This document shows positions 46,627 through 55,878 of a DNA stretch of 64,000 nt, one piece after another (positions within the stretch are counted from its first letter, which is position 1; the number at the start of each line of letters is the position of its first letter). The notes beneath the pieces were generated by a model that saw only the letters and a list, made by a program, of their open reading frames with translations, had not been told where the DNA came from and ran no database searches. This DNA comes from Halopseudomonas yangmingensis. Lineage in GTDB: Bacteria; Pseudomonadota; Gammaproteobacteria; Pseudomonadales; Pseudomonadaceae. The stretch lies in NCBI RefSeq assembly GCF_900114825.1, contig NZ_FOUI01000001.1, forward strand, positions 310,001 through 374,000, given 5' to 3'. The position numbers and the translations under genes were made by a program.

Positions 46627-48120
46627 ATGACCGTCCGCACCCGCATTGCCCCTTCGCCGACCGGTGACCCGCATGTCGGCACCGCCTACATTGCCCTGTT
46701 CAACGAGTGCTTTGCCCGACAGCACGGCGGCCAGTTCATCCTGCGCATCGAAGACACCGATCAGGTGCGCTCCAGTGCCGAGTCCGAGCAGCAGATCCTG
46801 CAATCGCTGCGCTGGCTGGGACTGAACTGGGACGAAGGTCCTGATGTAGGCGGCCCGCACGGCCCTTACCGGCAGAGCGAGCGCAGCGCTATTTACCAGC
46901 AGCACAGTGAGCAGCTGATTGCTGACGGCCATGCGTTCCGCTGTTTCTGCAGCAGCGAACGGCTGGACGCACTGCGTGCCGAACAGATGGCCAACAAGCA
47001 GACCCCCGGCTACGACGGCCACTGCCTGCACCTGGCTCCGACCGAGGTGGCGCAGCGACTGGCTGCCGGCGAGCCGCATGTGGTGCGCATGAAAGTGCCG
47101 TCCGAGGGCGTCTGTGTGGTCAACGACATGCTGCGCGGGGAGATCGAGATTCCCTGGGAGCAGGTCGACATGCAGGTGCTGATGAAGGCCGACGGTCTGC
47201 CCACCTATCACCTGGCCAACGTGGTCGACGACCACCTGATGCAGATCACCCATGTGCTGCGTGGCGAGGAGTGGATCAACTCGGCGCCGAAGCACCAGTT
47301 GCTCTATCAGTATTTCGGCTGGCAGATGCCGCAGCTGTGCCATATGCCGCTGCTGCGCAACCCGGACAAAAGCAAACTGTCCAAGCGCAAAAACCCGACC
47401 AGCATCACCTTCTACCAGCGCATGGGTTACCTGCCACAGGCGCTGCTGAACTACCTCGGGCGCATGGGCTGGTCGATGCCCGACGAGCGCGAGAAGTTCA
47501 CCCTGGCCGAGATGATCGAGCACTTCGACATCCAGCGTGTATCGCTCGGCGGACCGATCTTCGATGTGGAGAAACTGGCCTGGCTGAACGGGCTGTGGAT
47601 TCGTGAACTGGGCACCGATGAGTTTGCCCGTGCGGTACAGGCCTGGGCGCTGAATGCCGACTACCTGAAGCCGCTGGTGCCGCTGGTGCAGAGCCGGGTC
47701 GAGACGTTCAGCGAGCTGTTGCCGCTGGCCGGCTTCTTCCTCAGTGGCCCGGTGGCGCCGGATGCCACGCTGTTTGCCCACAAGAAGCTCGGCCCGGACG
47801 AGGTACGCCAGCTGCTGCAACTGCTGCTGTGGAAGCTGGAGGCGCTGCGCCAGTGGGACAAGGACGGCATCACCGCCTGCATCCAGCTGATTGCCCAGGG
47901 TTTCGAGGTCAAGCTGCGTGACGTGATGCCGCTGCTGTTCCCGGCCATCACCGGTCAGGCCAGCTCGGTATCGGTGCTGGACGCCATGGCCCACCTCGGC
48001 CCGGACCTGACCCGCTACCGCCTGCGTCAGGCGCTGGAGCTGCTGGGTGGTACCTCGAAGAAGGAAGCCAAGGCCTGGGAAAAACGACTGGCGGAGATTG
48101 AGCTGGCGGCGGCCGGCTGA
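46627..48120 (+). CDS. gltX: Glutamyl-tRNA synthetase GltX
   Basis: GltX charges tRNA-Glu. With the start at 46627 the protein has 497 residues. Class I motifs are present: the HIGH-like [22 protein letters not shown] at the start and the KMSKS-like [12 protein letters not shown] near residue 250. The anticodon-binding domain fills the C-terminal third. The frame extends upstream into the LysR gene, but the aligned start and the N-terminal signature fix it here. It converges on galE with 24 bases between the stops. Confidence 0.97.
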   Translation: MTVRTRIAPSPTGDPHVGTAYIALFNECFARQHGGQFILRIEDTDQVRSSAESEQQILQSLRWLGLNWDEGPDVGGPHGPYRQSERSAIYQQHSEQLIADGHAFRCFCSSERLDALRAEQMANKQTPGYDGHCLHLAPTEVAQRLAAGEPHVVRMKVPSEGVCVVNDMLRGEIEIPWEQVDMQVLMKADGLPTYHLANVVDDHLMQITHVLRGEEWINSAPKHQLLYQYFGWQMPQLCHMPLLRNPDKSKLSKRKNPTSITFYQRMGYLPQALLNYLGRMGWSMPDEREKFTLAEMIEHFDIQRVSLGGPIFDVEKLAWLNGLWIRELGTDEFARAVQAWALNADYLKPLVPLVQSRVETFSELLPLAGFFLSGPVAPDATLFAHKKLGPDEVRQLLQLLLWKLEALRQWDKDGITACIQLIAQGFEVKLRDVMPLLFPAITGQASSVSVLDAMAHLGPDLTRYRLRQALELLGGTSKKEAKAWEKRLAEIELAAAG

Positions 48121-48144
48121 CGGGCGCCGCTGCGGGGTATCGAC

Positions 48145-49161
48145 TTAGCGATACCCCTGCGGGTTGCCTGACTGCCAGCGCCAGCTGTCATCGCAGATCT
48201 GCTGCAGGGTGCGGGTGGCCTTCCAGCCGAGTTCACTTTCCGCCCGTTGCGGATCGGCGTAGCAGCTGGCGACGTCGCCGGCGCGGCGCTCAACCGCTTT
48301 CCAGGCCAGACTGTGGCCACAGGCTTGCTCAAAGGCCTGCAGCATTTGCAGTACCGAATAGCCCTGGCCGGTGCCCAGATTGAAGGCGCGCAGCCCCGCC
48401 TTGCGGCCCAGCCAGTCCAGTGCTGCCACATGCCCCTCGGCCAGATCCATCACATGGATATAGTCACGCACACCGGTGCCGTCGACGGTCGGATAATCGG
48501 TACCAAACACCTGCAGCTGCGGCAGACGCCCTACCGCCACCTGTGAGATGTATGGCAGCAGGTTGTTCGGCAGTCCGTTCGGGTCCTCGCCGATCAGTCC
48601 GCTGGGATGCGCGCCGACCGGATTGAAATAGCGCAGCAGGGCAATATTCCACTGCGGATCGGCCAGGAACAGATCGCTCAGCATCTGCTCGATAATCAGC
48701 TTGGAACGGCCATAGGGATTGGTCGCACTGAGCGGAAAGTCTTCGTCAATCGGTAATCTCGCCGGGTCGCCATACACGGTGGCCGACGAGCTGAACACCA
48801 GATTCCTCACCCCGGCCGCCTGCATCGCCTCGAACAGCACCAGACTGCCTGCGACATTGTTCTGGTAGTAGCGCAGCGGCTGGGCGGTGGACTCGCCGAC
48901 CGCCTTCAGCCCGGCAAAGTGAATCACCGCATCTATCGACTGTTCCTCAAACAGCTGGGCGAGCAGGGCGCGATCGCGAATGTCGCCCTCGATCAGTGCC
49001 AGCGGCTGGCCGCTGATCTGCCTGACCCGGCGCAGTGCCTCGGGTTTGCTGTTACTGAAGTTGTCCAGTACCACCAATTGATGCCCGGCCTGCTGCAGGC
49101 AGATACAGGTATGGGTGCCGATATAGCCAGCACCGCCGGTAACCAGAATGCGTTGTGCCAT
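48145..49161 (-). CDS. galE: UDP-glucose 4-epimerase GalE
   Basis: GalE interconverts UDP-glucose and UDP-galactose, feeding LPS and exopolysaccharide sugars. The 338-residue protein has the NAD motif GGAGYIGTH near residue 8, the catalytic SSSATVYG and YGRSK (YxxxK) near residue 150, and the short-chain dehydrogenase fold. It lies 14 bases downstream of glmS on the same strand, so a shared transcript for nucleotide-sugar metabolism is likely. A hairpin (GGGGTATCG/CGATACCCC) overlaps its stop. Confidence 0.96.
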   Translation of the reverse strand: MAQRILVTGGAGYIGTHTCICLQQAGHQLVVLDNFSNSKPEALRRVRQISGQPLALIEGDIRDRALLAQLFEEQSIDAVIHFAGLKAVGESTAQPLRYYQNNVAGSLVLFEAMQAAGVRNLVFSSSATVYGDPARLPIDEDFPLSATNPYGRSKLIIEQMLSDLFLADPQWNIALLRYFNPVGAHPSGLIGEDPNGLPNNLLPYISQVAVGRLPQLQVFGTDYPTVDGTGVRDYIHVMDLAEGHVAALDWLGRKAGLRAFNLGTGQGYSVLQMLQAFEQACGHSLAWKAVERRAGDVASCYADPQRAESELGWKATRTLQQICDDSWRWQSGNPQGYR

Positions 49162-49175
49162 GCGCCTTCCCCTGT

Positions 49176-51005
49176 TTATTCCACAGTGACCGACTTGGCC
49201 AGATTACGCGGCTTGTCGACATCGGTGCCCTTGACCAGTGCCACGTGGTAGCTCAGCAGTTGCAGCGGCAGGGTGTAGACCAGTGGCGAAATGCAGTCTT
49301 CGACCCAGGGCAGGTTGATAATGGTGTGGTTGGCGTCGGATCTCTGTTCGGTGGTTTCGCAGGCAAAGGTGATCAACTGGCCACCCCGTGCACGTACCTC
49401 TTCCAGATTCGACAGCAATTTTTCCAGCAGACTGTCACTGGGTGCCACGCTGACCACCGGCATATCTTCGTCTACCAGTGCCAGCGGTCCGTGCTTGAGC
49501 TCGCCGGCTGCATAGGCTTCGGCATGGATGTAGGAAATTTCCTTGAGCTTGAGGGCTCCTTCCATGGCGATCGGGTAGTGGCTACCGCGCCCGAGGAACA
49601 GGGCGTGGTGTTTGTTGGCAAAGCGCTCGGCCAGTTGCACTATCTGCGGCTCAAGCCCCAGTACCTGCTCAATCAGGGTCGGCAAACGCCGCAGGGCACT
49701 GACATTGCCGGCTACCTGCGGCTGGTCGCAGCCACGCACTTGAAGCAGGGCTGTGGTCAGCCATAGCAGGGCAGTTAGCTGGGTGGTAAAGGCCTTGGTT
49801 GAAGCAACGCCAATTTCCGGGCCGGCATGCGTCAGCAGACGCCAGTCGGCCTCGCGTACCAGCGAGCTGCCGGCCACGTTGCAGATTGCCAGGGTGCCCA
49901 GATAGCCAAGCTGGCGAGCGTGGCGCAGGGCCGCCAGGGTGTCGGCGGTTTCGCCGGACTGGGAAATACAGATCAGCAGGCTGTTGTCCGGGACCACCAC
50001 GGTGCGGTAACGGTATTCGCTGGCTACTTCGACCTGACAGGGAATGCCGGCCATTTCCTCGATCCAGTAGCGGGCAACCAGGCCGGCATGGTAGCTGGTG
50101 CCGCACGCCACAATGTGGATGTGGCGGATGTCGGCCAGCCGCGTTTCGGCTTCGGGGCCAAGTACGGCAGTCAGCACATGGTCATCGGCCAGCGTACCGG
50201 CCAGGGTGTCAGCCACCGCCTGCGGCTGCTCGAACATTTCCTTGAGCATGTAGTGGCGGTATTCGCCCTTGTCCAGGCTGTGCGCGGCGTGCTCGTAACG
50301 CTGTACCGGGCGATCGGCAGGCTGGTGCTGGCGATCCCAGATCTGGCAGTGGTTGATGCCCATGCGGGCGTAATCACCTTCCTCCAGATAGCGGAAGCGG
50401 TCGGTGACCTGCAGCATCGCCAGCGGGTCGGAGGCCAGATAATGCTCTTCGCTGCCTTCGCCAATCACCAGCGGGCTGCCCATGCGCGCGCAATAGAGAG
50501 TGTCCGGCTCGGCCTCGTGGATAATACCCAGCGCATACGCGCCATGCAGCTCGGCGAGGGTCGCACGCAGTGCTTGCAGTATGTCCTGCCCCTGTTGCAG
50601 GTGGTGGTGCAGCAGGTGGGCAATGACCTCGGTGTCGGTATCCGAACTGAACTGGTAGCCCAGTGACTGCAGGCGCTGGCGCAGCGGGGCATGGTTTTCG
50701 ATGATGCCGTTGTGCACCACGGCAATCGAGCCGGACTGGTGCGGATGGGCATTGCGCTCTGCCGGTTTGCCGTGGGTGGCCCAGCGGGTGTGGGCAATGC
50801 CGATATGCCCCTGCAATGGCTCGGCGTCCAGCAGGTTCTCCAGCTCGATTACCTTGCCCATGGCGCGGGCGCGCTGCAAATGGCCCTCGGCGTCCAGTAC
50901 TGCAAGTCCGGCCGAGTCATAACCGCGGTATTCGAGGCGGCGCAGCCCCTCTAGCAGGATCGGGGTGACGTTGCGTTGCGCGATGGCGCCGACAATTCCG
51001 CACAT
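49176..51005 (-). CDS. glmS: Glutamine-fructose-6-phosphate transaminase GlmS
   Basis: GlmS makes glucosamine-6-phosphate for peptidoglycan and LPS. The 609-residue protein begins MCGIVGA, placing the catalytic Cys of the class II glutaminase domain at position 2, exposed after Met removal. RWATHGKP and the two SIS isomerase domains (for example YHAGLVARYWIEE and SQSGETADTL) follow. The end AKSVTVE is the expected C-terminus. Unusually for pseudomonads, where glmS often lies near glmU and the atp operon and is the Tn7 attachment target, it sits here with galE; it may be a second copy. The 3' end matches the conserved attTn7-type region, but no Tn7 element is present. Confidence 0.96.
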   Translation of the reverse strand: MCGIVGAIAQRNVTPILLEGLRRLEYRGYDSAGLAVLDAEGHLQRARAMGKVIELENLLDAEPLQGHIGIAHTRWATHGKPAERNAHPHQSGSIAVVHNGIIENHAPLRQRLQSLGYQFSSDTDTEVIAHLLHHHLQQGQDILQALRATLAELHGAYALGIIHEAEPDTLYCARMGSPLVIGEGSEEHYLASDPLAMLQVTDRFRYLEEGDYARMGINHCQIWDRQHQPADRPVQRYEHAAHSLDKGEYRHYMLKEMFEQPQAVADTLAGTLADDHVLTAVLGPEAETRLADIRHIHIVACGTSYHAGLVARYWIEEMAGIPCQVEVASEYRYRTVVVPDNSLLICISQSGETADTLAALRHARQLGYLGTLAICNVAGSSLVREADWRLLTHAGPEIGVASTKAFTTQLTALLWLTTALLQVRGCDQPQVAGNVSALRRLPTLIEQVLGLEPQIVQLAERFANKHHALFLGRGSHYPIAMEGALKLKEISYIHAEAYAAGELKHGPLALVDEDMPVVSVAPSDSLLEKLLSNLEEVRARGGQLITFACETTEQRSDANHTIINLPWVEDCISPLVYTLPLQLLSYHVALVKGTDVDKPRNLAKSVTVE

Positions 51006-51156
51006 GTAATGGAGTCCTTTGAGTGTTCGGATGAAAAGGTGCCTATCTTACCACCGCGGGCGCATTGCCGGCAGCGACACCCCGGTGTTTGCGGCAATGG
51101 CTTGCCGCGTCAAATTCCAGTCTTTGATAACTTGTTGTTTTATAAGTGATTATTTG

Positions 51157-51173
51157 TTGGCATGGAGATTGCT
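51157..51173 (+). promoter_or_regulatory. Sigma-54 (RpoN) promoter of flgBCDE
   Basis: TTGGCATG-GAGA-TTGCT matches the RpoN consensus, with GG at 51159-51160 and GC at 51171-51172 exactly 10 bases apart. It points toward flgB 56 bases downstream. RpoN-dependent flagellar rod/hook operons are known in Pseudomonas. Confidence 0.88.
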
Positions 51174-51228
51174 TTAGCTTGCTTGTGCAATAACGCCGAC
51201 CGTTTTCGGTCAGTAGGGGATGATTGTC

Positions 51229-51633
51229 ATGAGCATCAGTTTCGACAAGGCATTGGGGATTCACGAGAGCGCGCTGAAGTTTCGCAGCGAGCGGGCAGCC
51301 GTGCTGGCCAACAATCTGGCCAACGCCGAGACGCCCAATTACAAGGCCCGTGATCTGGATTTTGCCGCCGTTCTTGAGGCCCAGCAGGGCAAGGGCACGC
51401 AAGGTGTTGGTATGCAGCGTACCCATCAGCAGCATTTCGTCACGGACAGTCTGGTCGATCAGGCTGCCGGGCTGCGATATCGCGTGCCCAGCCAGCCGGC
51501 TATCGACGGTAATACCGTGGACACCCAAACCGAGCAAGCACGTTTTGCCGAGAATGCCGCGCAATTCCAAGCGAGTTTCACCTTCCTCAACAGCAAGTTC
51601 AAGGGGCTGATGACAGCCCTGAGAGGAGACTGA
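51229..51633 (+). CDS. flgB: Flagellar basal-body rod protein FlgB
   Basis: FlgB is the proximal rod protein of the flagellum. The 134-residue protein has the axial-family N-terminal motif LANNLANAETPNYKARDLDF near residue 30 and a C-terminal helical segment. The ATG at 51229 has AGGGGA 8 bases upstream; an earlier ATG abuts the ribosome site. It is the first gene of flgBCDE, under a sigma-54 promoter. Length matches the family (about 135). Confidence 0.95.
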   Translation: MSISFDKALGIHESALKFRSERAAVLANNLANAETPNYKARDLDFAAVLEAQQGKGTQGVGMQRTHQQHFVTDSLVDQAAGLRYRVPSQPAIDGNTVDTQTEQARFAENAAQFQASFTFLNSKFKGLMTALRGD

Positions 51634-51635
51634 CC

Positions 51636-52079
51636 ATGTCGCTTAACCAGGTTTTCAATATCGCCGGCTCTGGCATGAGTGCGCAATCGCTGCGGCTTAA
51701 TACCGTTGCCAGCAACATCGCCAATGCCGAGACCGTCTCCAGCAGCGTTGACCAGACCTACCGGGCACGCAACCCGCTGTTTGCAACTGTTTTCAGCGAG
51801 CAGCAGGGCATGGGGCAGGGATCCTTGTTCCAGCCGCATGACGAGGCGGGTCAGGGTGTGCAGGTGTTGGGCATTGTCGAGTCGGATGCTGAATTGCAGA
51901 TGCGCTATGACCCTAATCATCCCATGGCGAACGAAGAAGGCTACATCTTTATGCCCAACGTCAATGTGATGGAGGAGATGGCCAACATGATGGCCGCCTC
52001 AAGAGCTTACCAGACCAATGTGGAACTCATGAACACCGCCAAGACGCTGATGCAACGCGTACTGACGCTGGGGCAATAA
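51636..52079 (+). CDS. flgC: Flagellar basal-body rod protein FlgC
   Basis: FlgC is another proximal rod subunit. The 147-residue protein has VASNIANAETVSSSVDQTYRARNPLF at residues 23-48 and the C-terminal motif PNVNVMEEMANMMAASRAYQTNVELMNTAKTL that packs into the rod. It starts 2 bases after the flgB stop, a typical operon join, with GGAG just inside the flgB end. Confidence 0.96.
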   Translation: MSLNQVFNIAGSGMSAQSLRLNTVASNIANAETVSSSVDQTYRARNPLFATVFSEQQGMGQGSLFQPHDEAGQGVQVLGIVESDAELQMRYDPNHPMANEEGYIFMPNVNVMEEMANMMAASRAYQTNVELMNTAKTLMQRVLTLGQ

Positions 52080-52091
52080 GGAGCAGGCAAA

Positions 52092-52775
52092 ATGTCTATC
52101 GGAATCAATACGCAAGGCGCTTCAGCACTGGATAACTACCAGATTGATCAGGGTCGTTTTGCCAAGGGGGGGGAGCTTGGCAAGAACGAGTTTCTCGAAT
52201 TGCTGGTCGCGCAGTTGAACAACCAGGACCCGTTGTCACCCCAGGAAAACGGTGAGTTTATCGCGCAGTTGGCACAGTTCAGCACTGTGGAGGGGATCGA
52301 GAAAATGGGAGCTGGCTTGGATAATTTGGCCAGAAGCTTCCAGTCATCTCAAGCGCTGCAGGCCTCATCCATGGTGGGTCGTTCGGTGATTGTGCCGACC
52401 TCCAAGGCCATGGTGGATACCGAGGCAGGTATTAAAGGTGACTATGTGCTGCCAGCCTCCAGTGCCAATGTTTTGATTAGCGTCTACGACGAAAGCGGGG
52501 CTCTGGTGCACCAAGCTAGTCAAAGCAATGTTCAAGCCGGCACCCGGGCGTTTTCCTGGGATGGGCGGGATGGCTCGGGTGATTTGTTGCCGCCGGGCAT
52601 GTACAGCTTCAAGGTGGAGGCCAGCTTTGAGGGCGGCAACCGTCAACTGAATACCCTTTTGCCGGCCAATGTAGACAGCGTATCCCTGCCGTCCGCTACG
52701 GGCGGTGAAATGCTTCTAAACCTCGCAGGCATCGGCAGCATGGCGCTGTCCAGCGTGCAGATGATTGGCAAATAA
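52092..52775 (+). CDS. flgD: Flagellar hook assembly scaffold FlgD
   Basis: FlgD caps the growing hook. The 227-residue protein has the N-terminal FlgD motif LGKNEFLELLVAQLNNQDPLSPQ, followed by a Gly-rich fibronectin-like region typical of the family and a FLG-type Tudor-like part. Short spacing (12 bases) follows flgC. The protein would be exported by the flagellar type III system without a Sec signal. Confidence 0.95.
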   Translation: MSIGINTQGASALDNYQIDQGRFAKGGELGKNEFLELLVAQLNNQDPLSPQENGEFIAQLAQFSTVEGIEKMGAGLDNLARSFQSSQALQASSMVGRSVIVPTSKAMVDTEAGIKGDYVLPASSANVLISVYDESGALVHQASQSNVQAGTRAFSWDGRDGSGDLLPPGMYSFKVEASFEGGNRQLNTLLPANVDSVSLPSATGGEMLLNLAGIGSMALSSVQMIGK

Positions 52776-52811
52776 GCTCGCTTGGGCGATTAACCACACA
52801 GGAGAGACACT

Positions 52812-54209
52812 ATGTCCTTCAACATCGGTTTGAGTGGTCTGCGCGCAGCGTCCACCGATCTCAGTGTAACCGGCAACAACATTGCCAACGCAGGTACCAT
52901 CGGTTTCAAGAGTTCACGGGCTGAATTTGCCGACGTGTACGCTGCCTCTGTATTGGGTACCGGCAAGAATGCCCAGGGCAGCGGCGTGCAACTGGGCAGT
53001 GTGTCGCAGCAGTTCACCCAGGGCAATATCGACTTTACCCAGAACACACTGGATCTGGCGATTAACGGTAACGGCTTCTTTATCACCAGCAATCAGGGGG
53101 CGATCAGCTTTACCCGTGCCGGGTACTTTGGCACCGATCGAGAAGGCAATATCGTCAATAATTTTGGTGAGCGCCTGCAGGGGTTTGGGGTGGATCCGGT
53201 CACCGGCGACATCAGCGAAGGCGTTCGCCGTGATATGCAGATAGATACCCGGGCTGCAGAACCGCAGGCTACCACCGAAATCCGCTCGCGACTTAATCTG
53301 AATTCGACCAATGTGCAGCCGGTGCTGTGGCAGCAGAGCTATGACCAGGCCTATGCGGCATCGATTGCTGGCGCCGCGGATCCTGCCAACCCCACGCCGG
53401 CTGAAATCACTGCCGCTGAAACAGCGGGTCTGACGGCTGCTGCGGCCTCCTTTGATCCGACTGATTCGTCGTCCTATAACAGCTCGACTTCGGTGGATAT
53501 CTACGACAGCCTTGGTAATCCGCACGTGATGACCAAGTACTTTATCAAGACAGGGCCTGGTGCCTGGGAGATGGTTGCGCTGATTGACGGGCGTGATCCG
53601 CAAACCGGTGTGCTGGCATCTGACCCGGCCTATACACCCTCTGCAGCGTCACGCTTTCCGATGAGCTTCAACAATGCAGGCCAGTTGACGACCGCCCAGC
53701 CCTATGAGCTGAATGGCTGGGTTCCCCTGTCGGCCAATGGTCAGCCTACTGGCGCCACGTCTCCTGTGGCGCGGCTGGGTATTGATCTCACCGGCACCAG
53801 TCAGTATGCCGCAGTGTTTTCGCGTAGCTCGGTGACTCAGGATGGCTTCACTACAGGGGATCTGGCCGGCCTGGAAATTGACGACAGCGGCATCATCTTT
53901 GCCCGTTATACCAACGGACAGACGCGCGTACAGGGGCAGATTGCACTGGCCAGCTTCCCCAACCAGCAGGGGCTGACCCCGCTGGGCAAGACGGCATGGG
54001 CGGAGTCCTTTACCTCGGGTGAGCCGGTGGTCGGCAAACCGACCACGGGTACTTTGGGAGCCATACAGTCGGGTGCGCTTGAGCAGTCCAACGTCAACCT
54101 GTCTGACCAGTTGGTGGCGTTGATTGTTGCCCAGCGTAACTATCAGGCCAACGCCAAGACCATCCAGACCGAGGATGCGGTAACCCAGACCATCATCAAT
54201 CTGCGTTGA
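52812..54209 (+). CDS. flgE: Flagellar hook protein FlgE
   Basis: FlgE forms the hook. The 465-residue protein has the axial N-terminus [34 protein letters not shown] and the C-terminus [37 protein letters not shown], both needed for coiled-coil packing, with a variable Ala/Ser/Thr-rich centre (about 165-400). It follows flgD by 36 bases. An intrinsic terminator comes 18 bases after the stop. The flgF gene does not follow, unlike P. aeruginosa. Confidence 0.96.
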   Translation: MSFNIGLSGLRAASTDLSVTGNNIANAGTIGFKSSRAEFADVYAASVLGTGKNAQGSGVQLGSVSQQFTQGNIDFTQNTLDLAINGNGFFITSNQGAISFTRAGYFGTDREGNIVNNFGERLQGFGVDPVTGDISEGVRRDMQIDTRAAEPQATTEIRSRLNLNSTNVQPVLWQQSYDQAYAASIAGAADPANPTPAEITAAETAGLTAAAASFDPTDSSSYNSSTSVDIYDSLGNPHVMTKYFIKTGPGAWEMVALIDGRDPQTGVLASDPAYTPSAASRFPMSFNNAGQLTTAQPYELNGWVPLSANGQPTGATSPVARLGIDLTGTSQYAAVFSRSSVTQDGFTTGDLAGLEIDDSGIIFARYTNGQTRVQGQIALASFPNQQGLTPLGKTAWAESFTSGEPVVGKPTTGTLGAIQSGALEQSNVNLSDQLVALIVAQRNYQANAKTIQTEDAVTQTIINLR

Positions 54210-54226
54210 TGGATGTTGCTACTCAC

Positions 54227-54251
54227 CGGGGGCACATAGCCCCCGTTTTTT
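54227..54251 (+). terminator. Rho-independent terminator of flgBCDE
   Basis: CGGGGGC (54227-54233) pairs perfectly with GCCCCCG (54239-54245) around ACATA, followed by six T (54246-54251). Confidence 0.93.
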
Positions 54252-54308
54252 ATGGTGCTGCAGACGTGGCGCCGTGCAACGTGGCTTTACGGCTTTGCAT
54301 GGGGCGAC

Positions 54309-55226
54309 TCAGATGCCCTGGGGGATTTCCTCGCCACCCAGCGCGGTGCCGAGCGAGGGAATCAGTTCAGCCAGTGTTTCGGCCATGATCAACAGGGTTG
54401 CATCCAGTTGCCCGGCCATATCCTCGCCACCTTGTTCATCAGCCTGCTCTTGCAGCAATTCTTCGAATTTCAGCCGGCGCAGTCCCAGTTTGTCGTCCAG
54501 TACCAGTGACAGCTTGTCGCGCCAGTGCAGGGCAAGCTGGCTGACCTGTTTGCCAGCATCCAGATGCTGCTGGATTTCGTCGCTACCCAGGTCCTGGCGC
54601 TTGCACTTGACGGTGCCGCCATCCTCACCGGTATCACGCAGCTCGCACTCGTCAGCGATCACCAGGCCTTCGGGAGCCTGTTGAGTGCGAACCCAGTCGG
54701 TCATGCAGGCCATGGGCGCTATTTTGACGTTGATTGGTCGTACCGGAAGGCTGCCGGTGCTTTCACGCATAAGGTTCAGCAGCTCTTCGGCACGCTTGTG
54801 GCTGGACGTGTCTACGGCAATCCAGCCGTGTTGCGGCGCCAGCAGGGCCAGAGTGGTGCGGCTGCGGGTAAAGGCGCGTGGCAGCAGATCCAGCATCACT
54901 TCGTCTTTCAAAGTGTCGCGTTCCTTGCGATAGACCTTGCGCGCATCACGCTGTTCTATTTCTTCAACCTTTTCGTTCAGCGCTTCACGAACCACGCTGG
55001 AAGGCAGGATGCGCTCATCACTGCGCATGGCGACCAGCCAGAAGCTCTGGGCTACCTGCAGCAGGTTTTCCGAGTGTTTGCCAAAGGGCGTGGTCCAGCC
55101 CAGTGTCTGGGTTTCCTGGCTGGCACAGGGGCGTGCCGGATGCTTTTCCAGTGCGGTGAGCAATTCGCTTTCATTGAAAGGCAGGGGCTGGCTGAAACGG
55201 TAGATCAGCAGGTTCTTGAACCACAT
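54309..55226 (-). CDS. rdgC: Recombination-associated protein RdgC
   Basis: RdgC is a ring-shaped DNA-binding protein that inhibits RecA-mediated recombination. The start at 55226 ([22 protein letters not shown] upstream) gives 305 residues, the family length. Conserved segments include [12 protein letters not shown] near residue 47 and [15 protein letters not shown] near residue 98. It is on the minus strand, convergent with flgBCDE. The upstream (right) side leads to the tRNA-Val promoter. Confidence 0.95.
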   Translation of the reverse strand: MWFKNLLIYRFSQPLPFNESELLTALEKHPARPCASQETQTLGWTTPFGKHSENLLQVAQSFWLVAMRSDERILPSSVVREALNEKVEEIEQRDARKVYRKERDTLKDEVMLDLLPRAFTRSRTTLALLAPQHGWIAVDTSSHKRAEELLNLMRESTGSLPVRPINVKIAPMACMTDWVRTQQAPEGLVIADECELRDTGEDGGTVKCKRQDLGSDEIQQHLDAGKQVSQLALHWRDKLSLVLDDKLGLRRLKFEELLQEQADEQGGEDMAGQLDATLLIMAETLAELIPSLGTALGGEEIPQGI

Positions 55227-55404
55227 GCGATTGTCCTTGCGTTTGACTGGGCACGGCAGCATTCTGCCGCGCTGTATTGATGGTGTCGGGCGCACATAGT
55301 GCCGCAGTCGCCGGATCAGGGCCAGTCATCCTGCTGAAGCCTGCGTATTTTCTGGGTTGGCGATAACGCATTGAAAAAAGGTGCGATTTTTTTTGCCACA
55401 GGTA

Positions 55405-55433
55405 TTGCCAAGGAGGTTATCCCGGCCTAGAAT
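55405..55433 (+). promoter_or_regulatory. Sigma-70 promoter of the tRNA-Val/tRNA-Asp operon
   Basis: TTGCCA (55405-55410) and TAGAAT (55428-55433) each match 5 of 6 consensus bases and are exactly 17 bases apart. A GC-rich discriminator (GCGCCC) follows, and tRNA-Val begins about 20 bases after the -10. Confidence 0.82.
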
Positions 55434-55453
55434 GCGCCCACTTCGAGAGTAAA

Positions 55454-55529
55454 GGGTGATTAGCTCAGCTGGGAGAGCATCTGCCTTACAAGCAGAGGGT
55501 CGGCGGTTCGATCCCGTCATCACCCACCA
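55454..55529 (+). tRNA. tRNA-Val (anticodon TAC)
   Basis: This 76-base tRNA has an encoded CCA. GGGTGAT pairs with ATCACCC in the acceptor stem. The anticodon arm TCTGC/GCAGA holds TAC at 55487-55489. The T-loop is GGTTCGATCCC. It is the first gene of a two-tRNA operon. Confidence 0.98.
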
Positions 55530-55544
55530 CTCGAGGGGTAATGC

Positions 55545-55621
55545 GCAGCGGTAGTTCAGTCGGTTAGAATACCGGCCTGTCACGCCGGGGGTCGCGGGTT
55601 CGAGTCCCGTCCGCTGCGCCA
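55545..55621 (+). tRNA. tRNA-Asp (anticodon GTC)
   Basis: This 77-base tRNA has an encoded CCA. GCAGCGG pairs with CCGCTGC in the acceptor stem. The anticodon arm CCGGC/GCCGG holds GTC at 55579-55581. It follows tRNA-Val by 15 bases and is followed by a terminator. Confidence 0.98.
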
Positions 55622-55627
55622 TCTACG

Positions 55628-55663
55628 AAAGCCTTTAACTTGATGAAAGTTAAAGGCTTTTTT
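55628..55663 (+). terminator. Rho-independent terminator of the tRNA operon
   Basis: AAAGCCTTTAACTT (55628-55641) pairs with AAGTTAAAGGCTTT (55647-55660) around a 5-base loop, and T residues follow to 55663. Confidence 0.92.
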
Positions 55664-55878
55664 CGTTTCTGGAGTTCCAGAATCTTCGCTCTTGAAAGTG
55701 CTTGCCGCTCTCGGCGACCAGATCGTGATCATCTGCCCGAAAAAGCCGGTGTTCTTTTGTCCGTGGGGTCACACCCTCAGAGACCGTCAGTCAATCCCCG
55801 ATTTTTGTATGGTTGCCTCTGCGCCTGCCTGTTAAGCTGATTTTTTTCGCCCGTAACGGGCTTTTACACGAGGTAAGC

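Noticed and set aside
46567-47994. Open frame of 475 codons antisense to gltX
   Set aside because: It is a shadow frame; its His/Gln/Leu-rich sequence has no domain, and gltX is certain.
48134-48157. GGGGTATCG/CGATACCCC hairpin at the galE stop as an intrinsic terminator
   Set aside because: The stem is good but no T-run follows on either strand; it may still stabilise the mRNA end.
55849-55861. GCCCG/CGGGC hairpin before the FKBP gene as a terminator or attenuator
   Set aside because: The stem is only 5 bp with a short T-run, too weak to call.
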